Source: an uncultured Desulfovibrio sp. | GTDB taxonomy: Bacteria > Desulfobacterota > Desulfovibrionia > Desulfovibrionales > Desulfovibrionaceae | Reading direction: 5' to 3' | Assembly: GCF_944324525.1 (NCBI RefSeq) | Contig: NZ_CALUWS010000006.1 | Location: forward strand, 1 to 64,000 | DNA length: 64,000 nt | Shown here: in pieces, positions 1-8,203 of the stretch | How positions within the stretch are numbered: position 1 is the stretch's first letter | Layout of the letters: each line of letters opens with the position of its first letter | Notes under the pieces: model-generated | Seen by the model: the letters and a program-made list of their open reading frames with translations, nothing else | Databases searched by the model: none | What the model was told of the DNA's origin: nothing | Program-made: the position numbers and the translations under genes

Positions 1-130
1 GAGCGCGACCCGACGGGCGGCCGCAGGCCGTGCCTGTTGGGCGACGCAGGAGCCTTACAGGCATCGACAGCAGAGCGAGGGGTTCCTCTGCCCCCCAAAC
101 AAGCAAAGAATAGTGTTAACAGGTCCTAGG
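1..130. repeat. Family 1 intergenic repeat, right part (cut by window start)
   Basis: This is the right-hand part of a repeat that recurs around 131-408, 5785-6120, 12060-12560 and 61430-61700. It contains the module with GCCCGTTAGGCGACGC-type hairpin arms (here a variant), then a GAGGGGTTCC..CCCCCC stretch, and ends with AGTGTTAACAGG followed by TCCTAGG. The next copy starts directly, sharing the CTAGG. No gene is seen here. Confidence 0.75.
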
Positions 131-408
131 CCTGTTAACACTAATTTTACAAATAATTTCAATATACAATCCTTATCGCCCGTACTCGCTCCGCTTACCA
201 TAGAGGCGGGGGTGCCTCGTGTCCCTGACTCTTCCTCCGGTAAAAGCGCGCTGGGGAAGGGGAACCCCTCCAGCGCCGGCGGCGATCCAACGGGCGGCCC
301 GGAGGGCCGTGTCCGTTAGGCGACGAAGGAGCCTTACGGACATCGACAGCAGAGCGAGGGGTTCCCCTTCCCCCCAAACAAGTAACGAATAGTGTTAACA
401 GGCCCTAG
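126..408. repeat. Family 1 intergenic repeat, complete copy with terminal inverted repeats
   Basis: The copy is bounded by perfect 12-bp inverted repeats, CCTGTTAACACT at 131-142 and AGTGTTAACAGG at 391-402, extended by CTAGG at both outer ends. Inside are an AT-rich start (AATTTTACAAATAATTTCAATA), a TAAAAGCGCGCTGGGGAAGG block and a hairpin-forming module. It has no coding capacity of its own and looks like a non-autonomous MITE or a REP-like composite. The right end (CTAG, 405-408) overlaps and supplies the stop codon of the PBP1A gene. Confidence 0.8.
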
Positions 409-2858
409 AACATCTGGCGCATGAGGGCCTCGCCGCCGTCGGAGGTGTCGGCCATGCCGTCGGCGGTCGTGCCCTCGCCGCCGTCGAGCGCCGAAAGTCC
501 CGGTATGGGCTCTCCCTGGAAGGCCAGGCCGCCGGACATGGTGATGCCCGGGGGCATGGTGAACTCCTGCGGCTGATCCTTGTAGAGATCTTCCACCGCT
601 GTCCGGTAGTAGCGGAAGATGGGGGCTGCCGTCCGTCCGCCCTGTTCGAGGCGGCCCAGCGAGCGCACCTGATCGAAGCCCACATAGACGCCGGTGGCCA
701 GATAGGGCGAAAAGCCCACGAACCAGGTGTCCCGTTCCTCGTTGGTGGTGCCGGTCTTGCCCGCGATATTGGTATGCCCTTCGACGCGGGCGCGGCTGCC
801 GGTACCGGCGTTGACCACCTCCTTGAGCAGGGTGGCCATCTGGAAGGCGTTCTGCGGACTGACGGCCTGCCAGTGCTCGGGGTCCTGCCGGTAGAGTTCG
901 CGGCCCTTGTTGTCCTTGATGGAGGTGATGATGCGTGGCCGCACGCCCAGACCGTTGTTGGCAAAGGCGGCATAGGCCTGCGTCAGGTTGAGCGGGGTCA
1001 CGTCCACAGCGCCCAGGCAGATGGCGAGCTCCGCCGGGAAATTGGGTTCAAGGCCAAGGGCCTTGGCCCGCATGATGACGTTCTCGATGCCGATGGTATG
1101 GGCCACGCGGACCGTGGTCGTGTTGCGCGAGAGCGCCAGCGCCCGGTGCAGGGGCATGACGCCCTTGAAATTGTGCTCGTAGTTGGAAGGCCGCCAGACT
1201 TCATTGGTGTACGGATTGACGTAGACGAAGGGGCCGTCCAGCACTTCGGAGGTCGGCGTGAAGCCGAAATCCAGCGCGGCGGAGTAGACGATGGGCTTGA
1301 AGCTGGAGCCGGGCTGCCGCCGGGCCTGCGTCGCCCGGTTGAAATGGCTGTTGCCGAACTGGTAGCCGCCGATGAGCGCCACCACGTCGCCGCTCTGCGG
1401 TTCGATGGAGGCCAGCGCGCCCTGTACTTCCGGCACCTGCTGCAGCAGCAGCGGGATGGCCGTGCCGGGGCGCACGCGGCCGGAATCGTAGGGAACGGTC
1501 TCCGTCCGTTTTTTCCTGGTCTTGGGATCGGTCGTCGTCACCTTTTCTTCGGCGGCGGAGACCAGGATGACGTCGCCGGGCTTCAGCACCGGCCGGGCGT
1601 CCTTGATGGCCGGAGCATACATGCCCGCCACTTTGGGGTTGGGCGTGCGGGCCCAGCTCATATTGGCGATGGGGATGACGCCCACATAGCCCTTGCCGAA
1701 GGCCACTTCCGCCCGCTGCTGCTCCACCTTGGTGACCAGCGCCCTGGCCCAGGAGCCGCCCAGCAGGTTTTCCGGGGTGAAGTCGCTCTTCTCCAGAAAT
1801 TCCTTCTGGTCGTTGCTGGAAAGATGGGTGAGGGGGCCGCGCCAGCCCTGCCGTTTGTCCAGTTCTTCCAGACCGCGGCGCAGGGCCGCGCCCGCGGCTT
1901 CCTGCTGCACGGGATCCATGGCGGTCTGGACGGTCAGGCCCGCTTCATAGACGTAGTCCTCGCCGTAACGGGGCGTATCGATGCCGAGCGCGCGCAGGTT
2001 CTGCTCGGTAAAGAATTCGATGAGCAGACGGCGTGCCTCTTCCAGATACCAGTCGGCAGCCCCGCCGCGCCCGTCCGGCATGCTCCAGTAGACAAGGGGC
2101 TCGTTGCAGGCGTTCTGGTATTCTTCCTCGCTGATCCACTGCAGCGTCCGCATGCGTTCCAGCACATAGCGCTGCCGTGCCTGGGCGGACTCGGGCCGCC
2201 GGAAGGGATTGTACTTGCTCGGGGCCTGCGGCAGTCCGGCGATGACCGCGCATTCGGCCAGCGTCAGGTCCGCGGCGTGCTTGCCGAAGTAGGTGCGCGC
2301 CGCCGCTTCCACGCCGTAGGAATGCTGGCCCAGATAGATGTAGTTGAGATAGGTCAGCAGGATCTCATCCTTGCTGAGGCTGTTTTCCAGCCGGTAGGCA
2401 AGGATGGCCTCCTTGATCTTGCGGGTATAGCTGCGCTCCGAGGTCAGCAGGAGCTGTTTGATGATCTGCTGGGTGATGGTGCTGCCGCCCTGTCCCGTGC
2501 CGCCGTGCTGCAGATTGTGCAGGGCCGCGCGGATGATGGCCACGATGTCGATGCCGGGATGCGTATAGAAATTGTCGTCCTCGGCGGCCAGAAAGGCCAT
2601 GGGCAGATAGCGGGACATGTCCGTCAGCTTGATGTCGTAGCGCTTTTCGTGCGCCAGCGTGCCGAGGATGGAGCCGTCCCGAGCCAGGATGGTGGTGGCC
2701 TGCGGCGCATCATAGCTGATGAGCCTGTCCAGATCGGGGAGATCCCGCGAGGCCCAGTAAAAAAGGGTCGCCACGACGCCCGCGGCGCCAAGGCCGCCCA
2801 GAAAGATCAGCAGCAGAAAAACAAGCGCGGTGCGCTTCAGGATGCGAGAGAATTTCAT
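405..2858 (-). CDS. mrcA: Penicillin-binding protein 1A (class A, bifunctional)
   Basis: This class A PBP polymerises glycan strands and cross-links peptides in the periplasm. A membrane anchor lies at residues 10-34. The GT51 glycosyltransferase has the AEDDNFYTHPGID motif (Glu93). The transpeptidase shows RQPGSSFKP (SxxK) near residue 512, SRNTT (SxN) and KTGTT near residue 699. At 817 aa it is normal for PBP1A. I chose ATG 2858 (MKFSRILKRTALVFLLLIF), which puts a short basic stretch just before the membrane segment; an upstream in-frame start at 2942 would add 28 implausible residues. The TAG stop lies inside the end of a family 1 repeat. The C-terminus is acidic and Gly-rich. Confidence 0.95.
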   Translation of the reverse strand: MKFSRILKRTALVFLLLIFLGGLGAAGVVATLFYWASRDLPDLDRLISYDAPQATTILARDGSILGTLAHEKRYDIKLTDMSRYLPMAFLAAEDDNFYTHPGIDIVAIIRAALHNLQHGGTGQGGSTITQQIIKQLLLTSERSYTRKIKEAILAYRLENSLSKDEILLTYLNYIYLGQHSYGVEAAARTYFGKHAADLTLAECAVIAGLPQAPSKYNPFRRPESAQARQRYVLERMRTLQWISEEEYQNACNEPLVYWSMPDGRGGAADWYLEEARRLLIEFFTEQNLRALGIDTPRYGEDYVYEAGLTVQTAMDPVQQEAAGAALRRGLEELDKRQGWRGPLTHLSSNDQKEFLEKSDFTPENLLGGSWARALVTKVEQQRAEVAFGKGYVGVIPIANMSWARTPNPKVAGMYAPAIKDARPVLKPGDVILVSAAEEKVTTTDPKTRKKRTETVPYDSGRVRPGTAIPLLLQQVPEVQGALASIEPQSGDVVALIGGYQFGNSHFNRATQARRQPGSSFKPIVYSAALDFGFTPTSEVLDGPFVYVNPYTNEVWRPSNYEHNFKGVMPLHRALALSRNTTTVRVAHTIGIENVIMRAKALGLEPNFPAELAICLGAVDVTPLNLTQAYAAFANNGLGVRPRIITSIKDNKGRELYRQDPEHWQAVSPQNAFQMATLLKEVVNAGTGSRARVEGHTNIAGKTGTTNEERDTWFVGFSPYLATGVYVGFDQVRSLGRLEQGGRTAAPIFRYYRTAVEDLYKDQPQEFTMPPGITMSGGLAFQGEPIPGLSALDGGEGTTADGMADTSDGGEALMRQMF

Positions 2859-3042
2859 GGCAGGGCGATACCGTTTTTTTGCGCCAAGGTAAAGAGGGGG
2901 GAGGTGGTGTGTCGCCATCGCGGTGCGGCGGTCAAGCGGCAAAACGCGGCGTGAGGCGCGGGGGACGATGCGGTCAGGCGGGCAGACAGCACCGCCGGGC
3001 AGCGGAGTGGGGTGCTGGGAGAGCGTGGGGCGCGTCGGGGTG

Positions 3043-3073
3043 AAAAAAAAGGCGGAACCGAAGTTCCGCCTTT
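3043..3073 (-). terminator. Rho-independent terminator of dsrC
   Basis: On the minus strand GGCGGAAC - loop - GTTCCGCC is followed by eight T residues (A run at 3043-3050). It lies 16-45 bases after the dsrC stop. Confidence 0.85.
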
Positions 3074-3088
3074 GAAAGCCGGTAGCGA

Positions 3089-3406
3089 CTACACGCAGCC
3101 GGTGGGCTTGGGCAGGCCAGCCATTTTGCAGGCGCCCTTGCCGGGGCCGGAGGGGAAGAGTTCGTACACTTCCTTCAGCTTGTAGCCGGTGTTCTTGGAG
3201 AGGATACGCACCATGGGGGCGATGCCGTTTTTGCGGTAGTAATCCTGGAGGAAGTCAAGGATCTTCTGGTGGTCAGGATTCAGTTCCGTGATACCTTCGG
3301 ATTCCTTCACATATTCCATCCACTCGGGGCACCACTCGTCGAAGTGGAGCAGGAAGCCGTCTTCGTCAACTTCAAAGGTTTTACCCTTATACGTGATTTC
3401 AGCCAT
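3089..3406 (-). CDS. dsrC: DsrC / TusE-family sulfur carrier (dissimilatory sulfite reductase partner)
   Basis: DsrC carries sulfite-derived sulfur as a DsrAB-bound trisulfide during dissimilatory sulfate reduction in the cytoplasm. The 105-aa protein starts MAEITYKGKTFEVDEDGFL and ends GKGACKMAGLPKPTGCV. Both functional cysteines are present: the penultimate Cys104 and Cys93, eleven residues before it. This marks a true DsrC rather than TusE. ATG 3406 has an AAGGAGGA site at ideal spacing; the in-frame ATG at 3424 would add six residues and lacks such a site. The gene is monocistronic with its own terminator, as is usual in Desulfovibrio, where dsrC is not beside dsrAB. Confidence 0.97.
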   Translation of the reverse strand: MAEITYKGKTFEVDEDGFLLHFDEWCPEWMEYVKESEGITELNPDHQKILDFLQDYYRKNGIAPMVRILSKNTGYKLKEVYELFPSGPGKGACKMAGLPKPTGCV

Positions 3407-3466
3407 CGTGTCCTCCTTGGACATGTATTACTCTCGCTCAGGGGCGATATGCCCCAAAGCCCGCCA

Positions 3467-3479
3467 GCCGATAATCGGC
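3467..3479. promoter_or_regulatory. Palindrome upstream of dsrC, candidate operator
   Basis: GCCGAT-A-ATCGGC is a perfect 6-bp inverted repeat about 60 bases upstream of the dsrC start. No known operator consensus was recognised. It may be a regulator site or simply part of a leader structure. Confidence 0.25.
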
Positions 3480-3594
3480 CGATTTCCCAGTGCTTGGTGG
3501 AGCATCTTCTGCTCCGCCACGAATTGCTTTGCCATAAAAACGCGACATTGGCAAGTGCGTGGCCTCCCTGCCGCAGTCGTTCTCCCTGAGCGGA

Positions 3595-4260
3595 CTATAC
3601 CGGTTCGCAGTGGGAGAAATCAAGGATCTTGGCCACGCCGCGCAGGGCATCGATGGTGGCGGCTTCCTGCGCGGGGCCGCTCATGGGCATGGTGCGGATG
3701 AAGACCTGCCGCTTGCCCGCGCCTTCAGGATTGCGGCTCAGCACGGAGCTGATGCGGGCTCCCTGCTCGCGCAGCGTGTCGAAGACCGGACGCATGGCCC
3801 CGGGCCTGTCGTCCACTTCCAGCGCCACATAAAGGCCGCCGAGGCGGGCGCCGGTGATGTCGATGAGCACCTTGAAGATGTCTTGGTCGGTGATGATGCC
3901 GCACAGCTTGCCGTCATCCCCCACCACCGGCAGGCCGCCGATCTTGCGGTCCACCATGAGGACGGCGGCATTTTCCACCGTGGCGTCGGGTTTGACAGTG
4001 ACGGGGGATGGCGTCATGATGTCGCGCGCCTTGATCTCGGCCAGCAGGTACTGCATCTCATGCACTTCCAGAGCCGTCGCCTTGGACGGCGAAGCGCTCT
4101 TGACGTCCCGGTCGGAGATGATGCCGATGACATGGTTCTCGTCATCCACCACGGGCACGCGGCGAATATTTTTTTCTTTCATCAGGTTACGGCACTTGAG
4201 CAGCGAAGTGTCGGCCTTGACGGTGATGACGTCGTTGGTCATCCAGTGCTTGACGGCCAT
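3595..4260 (-). CDS. CBS-domain pair plus ACT domain protein
   Basis: This 221-aa cytoplasmic protein has two CBS motifs (about residues 7-60, with MTNDVITVKADTSL, and 77-135, with IMTPSPVTVKPDATV) followed by an ACT-like domain from about 145 (ALEVDDRPGAMRPVFDTL). CBS pairs bind adenosyl ligands and ACT domains bind amino acids, so a ligand-sensing regulatory role is likely; the target is not evident. ATG 4260 has an AGGAGGCTGC site. In Desulfovibrio genomes such proteins are commonly annotated as CBS or acetoin-utilisation-like proteins. Confidence 0.85.
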   Translation of the reverse strand: MAVKHWMTNDVITVKADTSLLKCRNLMKEKNIRRVPVVDDENHVIGIISDRDVKSASPSKATALEVHEMQYLLAEIKARDIMTPSPVTVKPDATVENAAVLMVDRKIGGLPVVGDDGKLCGIITDQDIFKVLIDITGARLGGLYVALEVDDRPGAMRPVFDTLREQGARISSVLSRNPEGAGKRQVFIRTMPMSGPAQEAATIDALRGVAKILDFSHCEPV

Positions 4261-4480
4261 GCAGCCTCCTTGGCGGTGATGGTTGACGGTACGGTGCGGC
4301 GGCATGCCGCCGTGTTGGCATGACAGCGTATGACGCCTTGCCCGCTCCCGGCAATGTGCTGCCGCGGCTGAGGCAGGCGGTTCGTACGAAGCTTTCTTTC
4401 AAACAAGTATACACCAAGGGCTGAGGCTGTACAAGTCCGCCCGTTTTTCCGCTCCGGCGGAGCAGTCAGGAGGTCGGCAC

Positions 4481-5677
4481 ATGGAAATGTACTGGGATTG
4501 CGCAAACGGCATCAGCGGCGACATGACGCTGGCGGCGCTGGCCCATCTGGGCGTGGACTTCGCTCCGCTTGCGGCCTGTCTGGAGCGGGCCGGCGTGGCC
4601 TGCGTCATCGAATGCCGGGAGGAGAACCGCGCGGGCGGGCCGGGCTTTTGCGTGGACGTGCGCTGGCGGGAGGAGGAGCAGCCCCTGCGCCATCCGGCGG
4701 ACATCGCCGCCATCTTCCGCCGGGCGGACGTGGCGGAGCGCGTGCGTGCGCGAGCTCTGGCCGTGCTGGACGGCCTGACGCGGGCCGAGGCGCACGCGCA
4801 CCGCATCCCGGCGGAGCAGGTGCATTTCCATGAGGTCGGGGCCGTGGACACGCTGGTGGACATCCTCGGCGTCTGCTGGGGGCTGGAAGAGCTGGGCGTG
4901 GATCGGGTGACGGCCTCGCCCCTGCCGTGGTTCGGCGGCAGCATCGAGTGCGCGCACGGGCGCATCCCCCTGCCCGCTCCGGCCACGGCCTGGCTCATGC
5001 AGGGCAAGCCGGTGCGTCCGAGCGACGCGCAGACCGAGCTGGTGACGCCTACCGGCGCGGCGCTGGTGCATGCGCTGGCGGACGGTTTTGCTGACGGGCC
5101 GCTGGGGCGGCTGGGACGGCTGGGCACCGGCTACGGTTCGCGTCCGGCCCCGGCCGGGCTGCGCATCTGGGAAGTGACGGGCAACGGCCCGACGGACGCG
5201 CAGCGCTGCGGCGGCCGGGAAGAGGTCTGCCAGCTGGAATGCCATCTGGATCATCTGAGCGGCGAAGAGCTCGGGGCGGCCATCGAGGCGCTGGCTGCGG
5301 CCCCGGCGGTGCTGGATGTGCTCTGGCTTGCCGGGACCGGCAAGAAGAACCGTCCCTCCGGCGCGCTTCGGGTCTTGTGCGCGCCTGCCGCGCAGGAGGA
5401 AGCTTTGCGGCTGGTCTTCCGGCATACGCACAGCCTGGGGGTGCGCATCCAGCGGCTGGAGAGGGCCGTCCTGCCGCGCACGGCGGATACGGCGCTCTGC
5501 GACGGGGAGCGTATGCCGGCCAAATGCTATGAGCTGGAGGGGCGTCCCTACGTTCGGCCGGAAGCCGATGCCCTGGTCCGTCATGCCGCCGGGCAGGGTC
5601 TCGGCATGCCGGCCCTGCGTTTCAGCGGCGACGCCCGGCAGGACAGGCCGGAAGAAGGGAAGTACGAAATGCGCTGA
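4481..5677 (+). CDS. larC: LarC, nickel insertion protein for the nickel-pincer cofactor
   Basis: LarC inserts Ni into pyridinium-3,5-bisthiocarboxylate mononucleotide, the cofactor of lactate racemase and LarA-like enzymes. The family start is clear (YWDCANGISGDMTLAALAHLG), as are VHFHEVGAVDTLVDILG, a SPLPWFGG..CAHGRIPLPAPAT segment and QTELVTPTGAA. The 398-aa ORF is a single uninterrupted chain, unlike the programmed-frameshift version known in Lactobacillus. ATG 4481 has CAGGAGG upstream. No larA, larB or larE is next to it. Confidence 0.93.
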   Translation: MEMYWDCANGISGDMTLAALAHLGVDFAPLAACLERAGVACVIECREENRAGGPGFCVDVRWREEEQPLRHPADIAAIFRRADVAERVRARALAVLDGLTRAEAHAHRIPAEQVHFHEVGAVDTLVDILGVCWGLEELGVDRVTASPLPWFGGSIECAHGRIPLPAPATAWLMQGKPVRPSDAQTELVTPTGAALVHALADGFADGPLGRLGRLGTGYGSRPAPAGLRIWEVTGNGPTDAQRCGGREEVCQLECHLDHLSGEELGAAIEALAAAPAVLDVLWLAGTGKKNRPSGALRVLCAPAAQEEALRLVFRHTHSLGVRIQRLERAVLPRTADTALCDGERMPAKCYELEGRPYVRPEADALVRHAAGQGLGMPALRFSGDARQDRPEEGKYEMR

Positions 5678-5693
5678 GGGCGCATGTCCCCAA

Positions 5694-5784
5694 ACAGCGA
5701 ATAGCACGTTTTGCCTTTGAAAAAGGGAAAACGCGAGGCGGCGGCACAGCGCCGCCCAGCCGAAACCAAGCGGAAAATGTTTTA
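5694..5784. repeat. Family 2 intergenic repeat, shortened copy
   Basis: The sequence GCCTTTGAAAAAGG.., GCGAGGCGGCGGCACAGC and ACCAAGCGGAAAA matches the left and middle modules of the full copy at 21041-21190. It ends TTTTAG, where a family 1 repeat begins at once. Confidence 0.65.
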
Positions 5785-6120
5785 GGGCCTGTCAATACAA
5801 ATTTTACTAATTATTTCAATGTATACAGAAAACGAACTGTACATGCCCCGCCTGCCCTAAGGGGCGATGCGTCCTGCCTCCCTGCTTTTTCCCCTGATAA
5901 AAGCGCGCTGGGGAAGGGATGGGGGGCTTTGGGGGGAAGAATAACAAGAACGCATTTCTCGCTTCGCTGCGAAAATGCTGGGCCCTCCCGCGCTGGCAGC
6001 GATCGAAAGGGGCCCGCAGGGCCGTGCCCGTTAGGTGACACAGGAGCCTTACGGGCATCGACAGGAGAGCGAGGGGTTCCCCTTCCCCCCAGACAAACAG
6101 CGAGCAGTGTTGACAGGCCC
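5785..6120. repeat. Family 1 intergenic repeat, complete copy
   Basis: The left end is GGGCCTGTCAATACA and the right end CAGTGTTGACAGGCCC, an imperfect terminal inverted repeat. Internal blocks match the 131-402 copy: AATTTTACTAATTATTTCAAT, TAAAAGCGCGCTGGGGAAGG and GCCGTGCCCGTTAGG. A GAACGCATTTCTCGCTTCG stretch is unique to this copy. The gap 5678-6195 contains only repeats and a terminator; no gene is supported. Confidence 0.75.
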
Positions 6121-6138
6121 TGGTGCTGTGACAGGACG

Positions 6139-6177
6139 AAAAAAAGGAACCCCGCCGGGAGCGGGGTTCCTTTTTTG
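6139..6177 (-). terminator. Strong terminator downstream of roo (probably bidirectional)
   Basis: GGAACCCCGC..GCGGGGTTCC is flanked by runs of A on the left and T on the right, so it can end transcription from both sides. It lies about 20 bases after the roo stop. Confidence 0.85.
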
Positions 6178-6195
6178 TATCGTGGCCGACAGGGC

Positions 6196-7401
6196 TTATT
6201 CGCCCTGGCACTTGCGCTTGAGGGCTTCGCCCACGGTCTTGCCCAGATCGTGGCAGGCCTTGAGAGCCTCATGGCCGGGGGCCCAGTTGCACTTGACCGG
6301 CGCGGCGGGCATCTCCATGCCCATGCTTTCGAGCTGTTCGTGGATGTACTTGGCGGATTCGCCCGACCAGCCGTAGGAGCCGAAAGCGCCACCCACCCGG
6401 TTCTTGGGCCGCAGGCCCTTCATGTAGGTGAGCTGGGCGGCCACCAGGGGCAGCACGGTATTGTTGTGCGTGGGCGAACCGGCGAGCACCGCGCCGCAGT
6501 CGGCCAGTTCGGTCTGGATCTGGCTGTGGTGGTTGTTCTTCACGGACATGAGGCGCGCGGGCACGCCCACCTCTTCCAGGCCGCTGCACACGGCATAGGC
6601 CATCTTTTCGGTGGACTTCCACATGGTGTCGTAGAAGATGACGGCGCGCTGCTGGGGCTTCTGTTCGGCAAGCTTGCGGTACATGTCGATGATGAAGCGC
6701 ACGGACTTCTCGCCGCGGTGGATGAGGCCGTGGTCGGGCGCGATCATGTCGATGTCCAGGCCCTCCACGATGGGCAGGGTGGCCAGCACCTGCGGGGAGT
6801 AGGGCAGGACGATGTTGTAGTAGTATTCCTTGATGGCGCGCACGAAATCGCCTTCGTCGTGCTCATCGGCATAACGCCAGCTGGTGGCGATGTTCTGGCC
6901 GAAGGCGTCGTTGCTGATCAGCAGCTTGTCCTGCGGGATGTAGGAGACCATGCTGTCCGGCCAGTGCAGCATGCGGGTCTCCTGGAAGATGATGGTGCGC
7001 TTGCCGATCTCCAGTTTGTCGCCGCTCTTGACGGCGACCACGGGCCAGTCCTTGGTGTTGAAATAGCCCTGCATGGACTTCAGGCCGAGGGTGGAGCAGA
7101 AGATCTTTTCGGGCTTGCAGCGTTCCACGAGCTGGGCCAGGGAGCCGGCATGGTCCAGTTCCATGTGGTTGCAGACGATGTAGTCCACCTTTTCCGGTTC
7201 CATGATCTTGCCCAGACGGCAGAGCAGGGTGCCGGCGCAGCCCGGGGACACCGTATCCATGAGGACGTTCTTTTCGTCCTTGATCAGATAGGCATTGTAG
7301 GTGGTGCCTTCGGGCGAGCGGGAGTAGCCGTGGAAGTCGCGGTGGTCATAATCGACGCAGCCGACCCAGTAGATGTCTTTTTTCAGTTCAAAGGGCTGCA
7401 T
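6196..7401 (-). CDS. roo: Rubredoxin:oxygen oxidoreductase (flavodiiron protein)
   Basis: ROO reduces O2 (and in some members NO) to water in the cytoplasm with electrons from rubredoxin. The N-terminal metallo-beta-lactamase-like domain keeps the diiron ligand motif NHMELDHAG near residue 80. The C-terminal flavodoxin-like domain starts near residue 250 (AVIFYDTMWKSTEKMAYAV). The 401 aa match the D. gigas enzyme length (about 402). ATG 7401 (MQPFELKKDIYWVG) is chosen because the extra upstream residues to 7464 do not resemble the family. The order dfx-rub-roo on one strand puts the electron donor directly upstream. Confidence 0.96.
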   Translation of the reverse strand: MQPFELKKDIYWVGCVDYDHRDFHGYSRSPEGTTYNAYLIKDEKNVLMDTVSPGCAGTLLCRLGKIMEPEKVDYIVCNHMELDHAGSLAQLVERCKPEKIFCSTLGLKSMQGYFNTKDWPVVAVKSGDKLEIGKRTIIFQETRMLHWPDSMVSYIPQDKLLISNDAFGQNIATSWRYADEHDEGDFVRAIKEYYYNIVLPYSPQVLATLPIVEGLDIDMIAPDHGLIHRGEKSVRFIIDMYRKLAEQKPQQRAVIFYDTMWKSTEKMAYAVCSGLEEVGVPARLMSVKNNHHSQIQTELADCGAVLAGSPTHNNTVLPLVAAQLTYMKGLRPKNRVGGAFGSYGWSGESAKYIHEQLESMGMEMPAAPVKCNWAPGHEALKACHDLGKTVGEALKRKCQGE

Positions 7402-7500
7402 GGGAACTCCGTCAACAGCGTTGGGGGTTGTCGCAATACAACAGGAAACGCCTGCCCCATTCAAAAACAGGGCAGGCGTATGGCATCAGGCAGGCTCAGC

Positions 7501-7641
7501 CTATTCGGCGGGAGCGAACTGATCCTTGCTCACGCCGCACACAGGACAGGTCCAGTCGTCGGGGAGCTGGTCGAAGGGCACGTTGTCGTGTTCCGCCGGA
7601 TCGTATTCGTAGCCGCAAACGCCGCAAACATATTTCTGCAT
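7501..7641 (-). CDS. rub: Rubredoxin, short loop-less type
   Basis: This 46-aa one-iron electron carrier starts [14 protein letters not shown] and ends [17 protein letters not shown]. Two CxxC motifs (Cys6/Cys9 and Cys32/Cys35) form the Fe(SCys)4 site. It lacks the loop of about seven residues found in 52-residue rubredoxins and closely resembles the short D. desulfuricans ATCC 27774 protein as I recall it. A GGAGA site lies before ATG 7641. It sits between dfx (33 bases upstream) and roo (99 bases downstream), and is the probable electron donor to both. Confidence 0.96.
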   Translation of the reverse strand: MQKYVCGVCGYEYDPAEHDNVPFDQLPDDWTCPVCGVSKDQFAPAE

Positions 7642-7674
7642 GGGAATCTCTCCTTGTAAGTATCGTCCAGGGGA

Positions 7675-8055
7675 TTAGTTTTCCGCTTTCCAGTGGCCGT
7701 GCAGGTTGCAGTATTCGCGGGCCGTCACCTTGGCGGCGTCGGTCTTGAACACGGCCTCCGGCTTGTCGCCGGGCTTCAGGAAGCAGGTCAGCACCTGATT
7801 GTCGGCGATCAGCTCGATCCATTCCACGTAGTGGGCTTCTTCCATGGGATGGGCCACGCTGCCCACGCTCACCTTGTAGCCGCCGTCGATCTTTTCGATG
7901 ACGGGCACATGCTTTTCCTGAGCGCCGTCGGTAGCGCCTTCGGTCATGAGCTTCATGGGCTGGCCACAGCAGTTGAGGGGGGCGGCCCCGCCGTGGAAAA
8001 CTTCAACGATATTGCCGCAATGCTGACACTTGTAAATTTCGAGATGCTTGGGCAT
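7675..8055 (-). CDS. dfx: Desulfoferrodoxin (superoxide reductase)
   Basis: It reduces superoxide to peroxide in the cytoplasm. The N-terminal desulforedoxin-like domain has YKCQHCG and NCCG (four Cys, centre I). The superoxide reductase domain has [18 protein letters not shown] and EYCNLHGHW, giving the His4Cys ligand set of centre II. At 126 aa it is the standard two-centre form. The start at 8055 has GAGAGGA upstream. It is the first gene of the dfx-rub-roo oxygen-defence run. Confidence 0.97.
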   Translation of the reverse strand: MPKHLEIYKCQHCGNIVEVFHGGAAPLNCCGQPMKLMTEGATDGAQEKHVPVIEKIDGGYKVSVGSVAHPMEEAHYVEWIELIADNQVLTCFLKPGDKPEAVFKTDAAKVTAREYCNLHGHWKAEN

Positions 8056-8203
8056 GGTGTCCTCTCGATGTATTGGTTCGCTGGATTGGCGGCATACGCT
8101 CCTCAGCGGAGGGCCTGCCGCGCTGACGAAGCAAGTGTGTCCTATTCCGTGCCGCCTGTAAAGACTTTTTGCCCGTTAACAGGAAATTTTTTTATTAGCG
8201 GCG

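Noticed and set aside
1..410. CRISPR-like direct repeats
   Set aside because: The repeated units are about 270 bp mobile-element-like copies with inverted ends, not short repeats with unique spacers.
774..2954. Long plus-strand ORF over the PBP1A gene; similar long antisense frames at 15263-17788, 25865-28048, 28121-30247, 38233-39975 and 40242-43379
   Set aside because: These are shadows of GC-rich genes with clear family motifs on the other strand.
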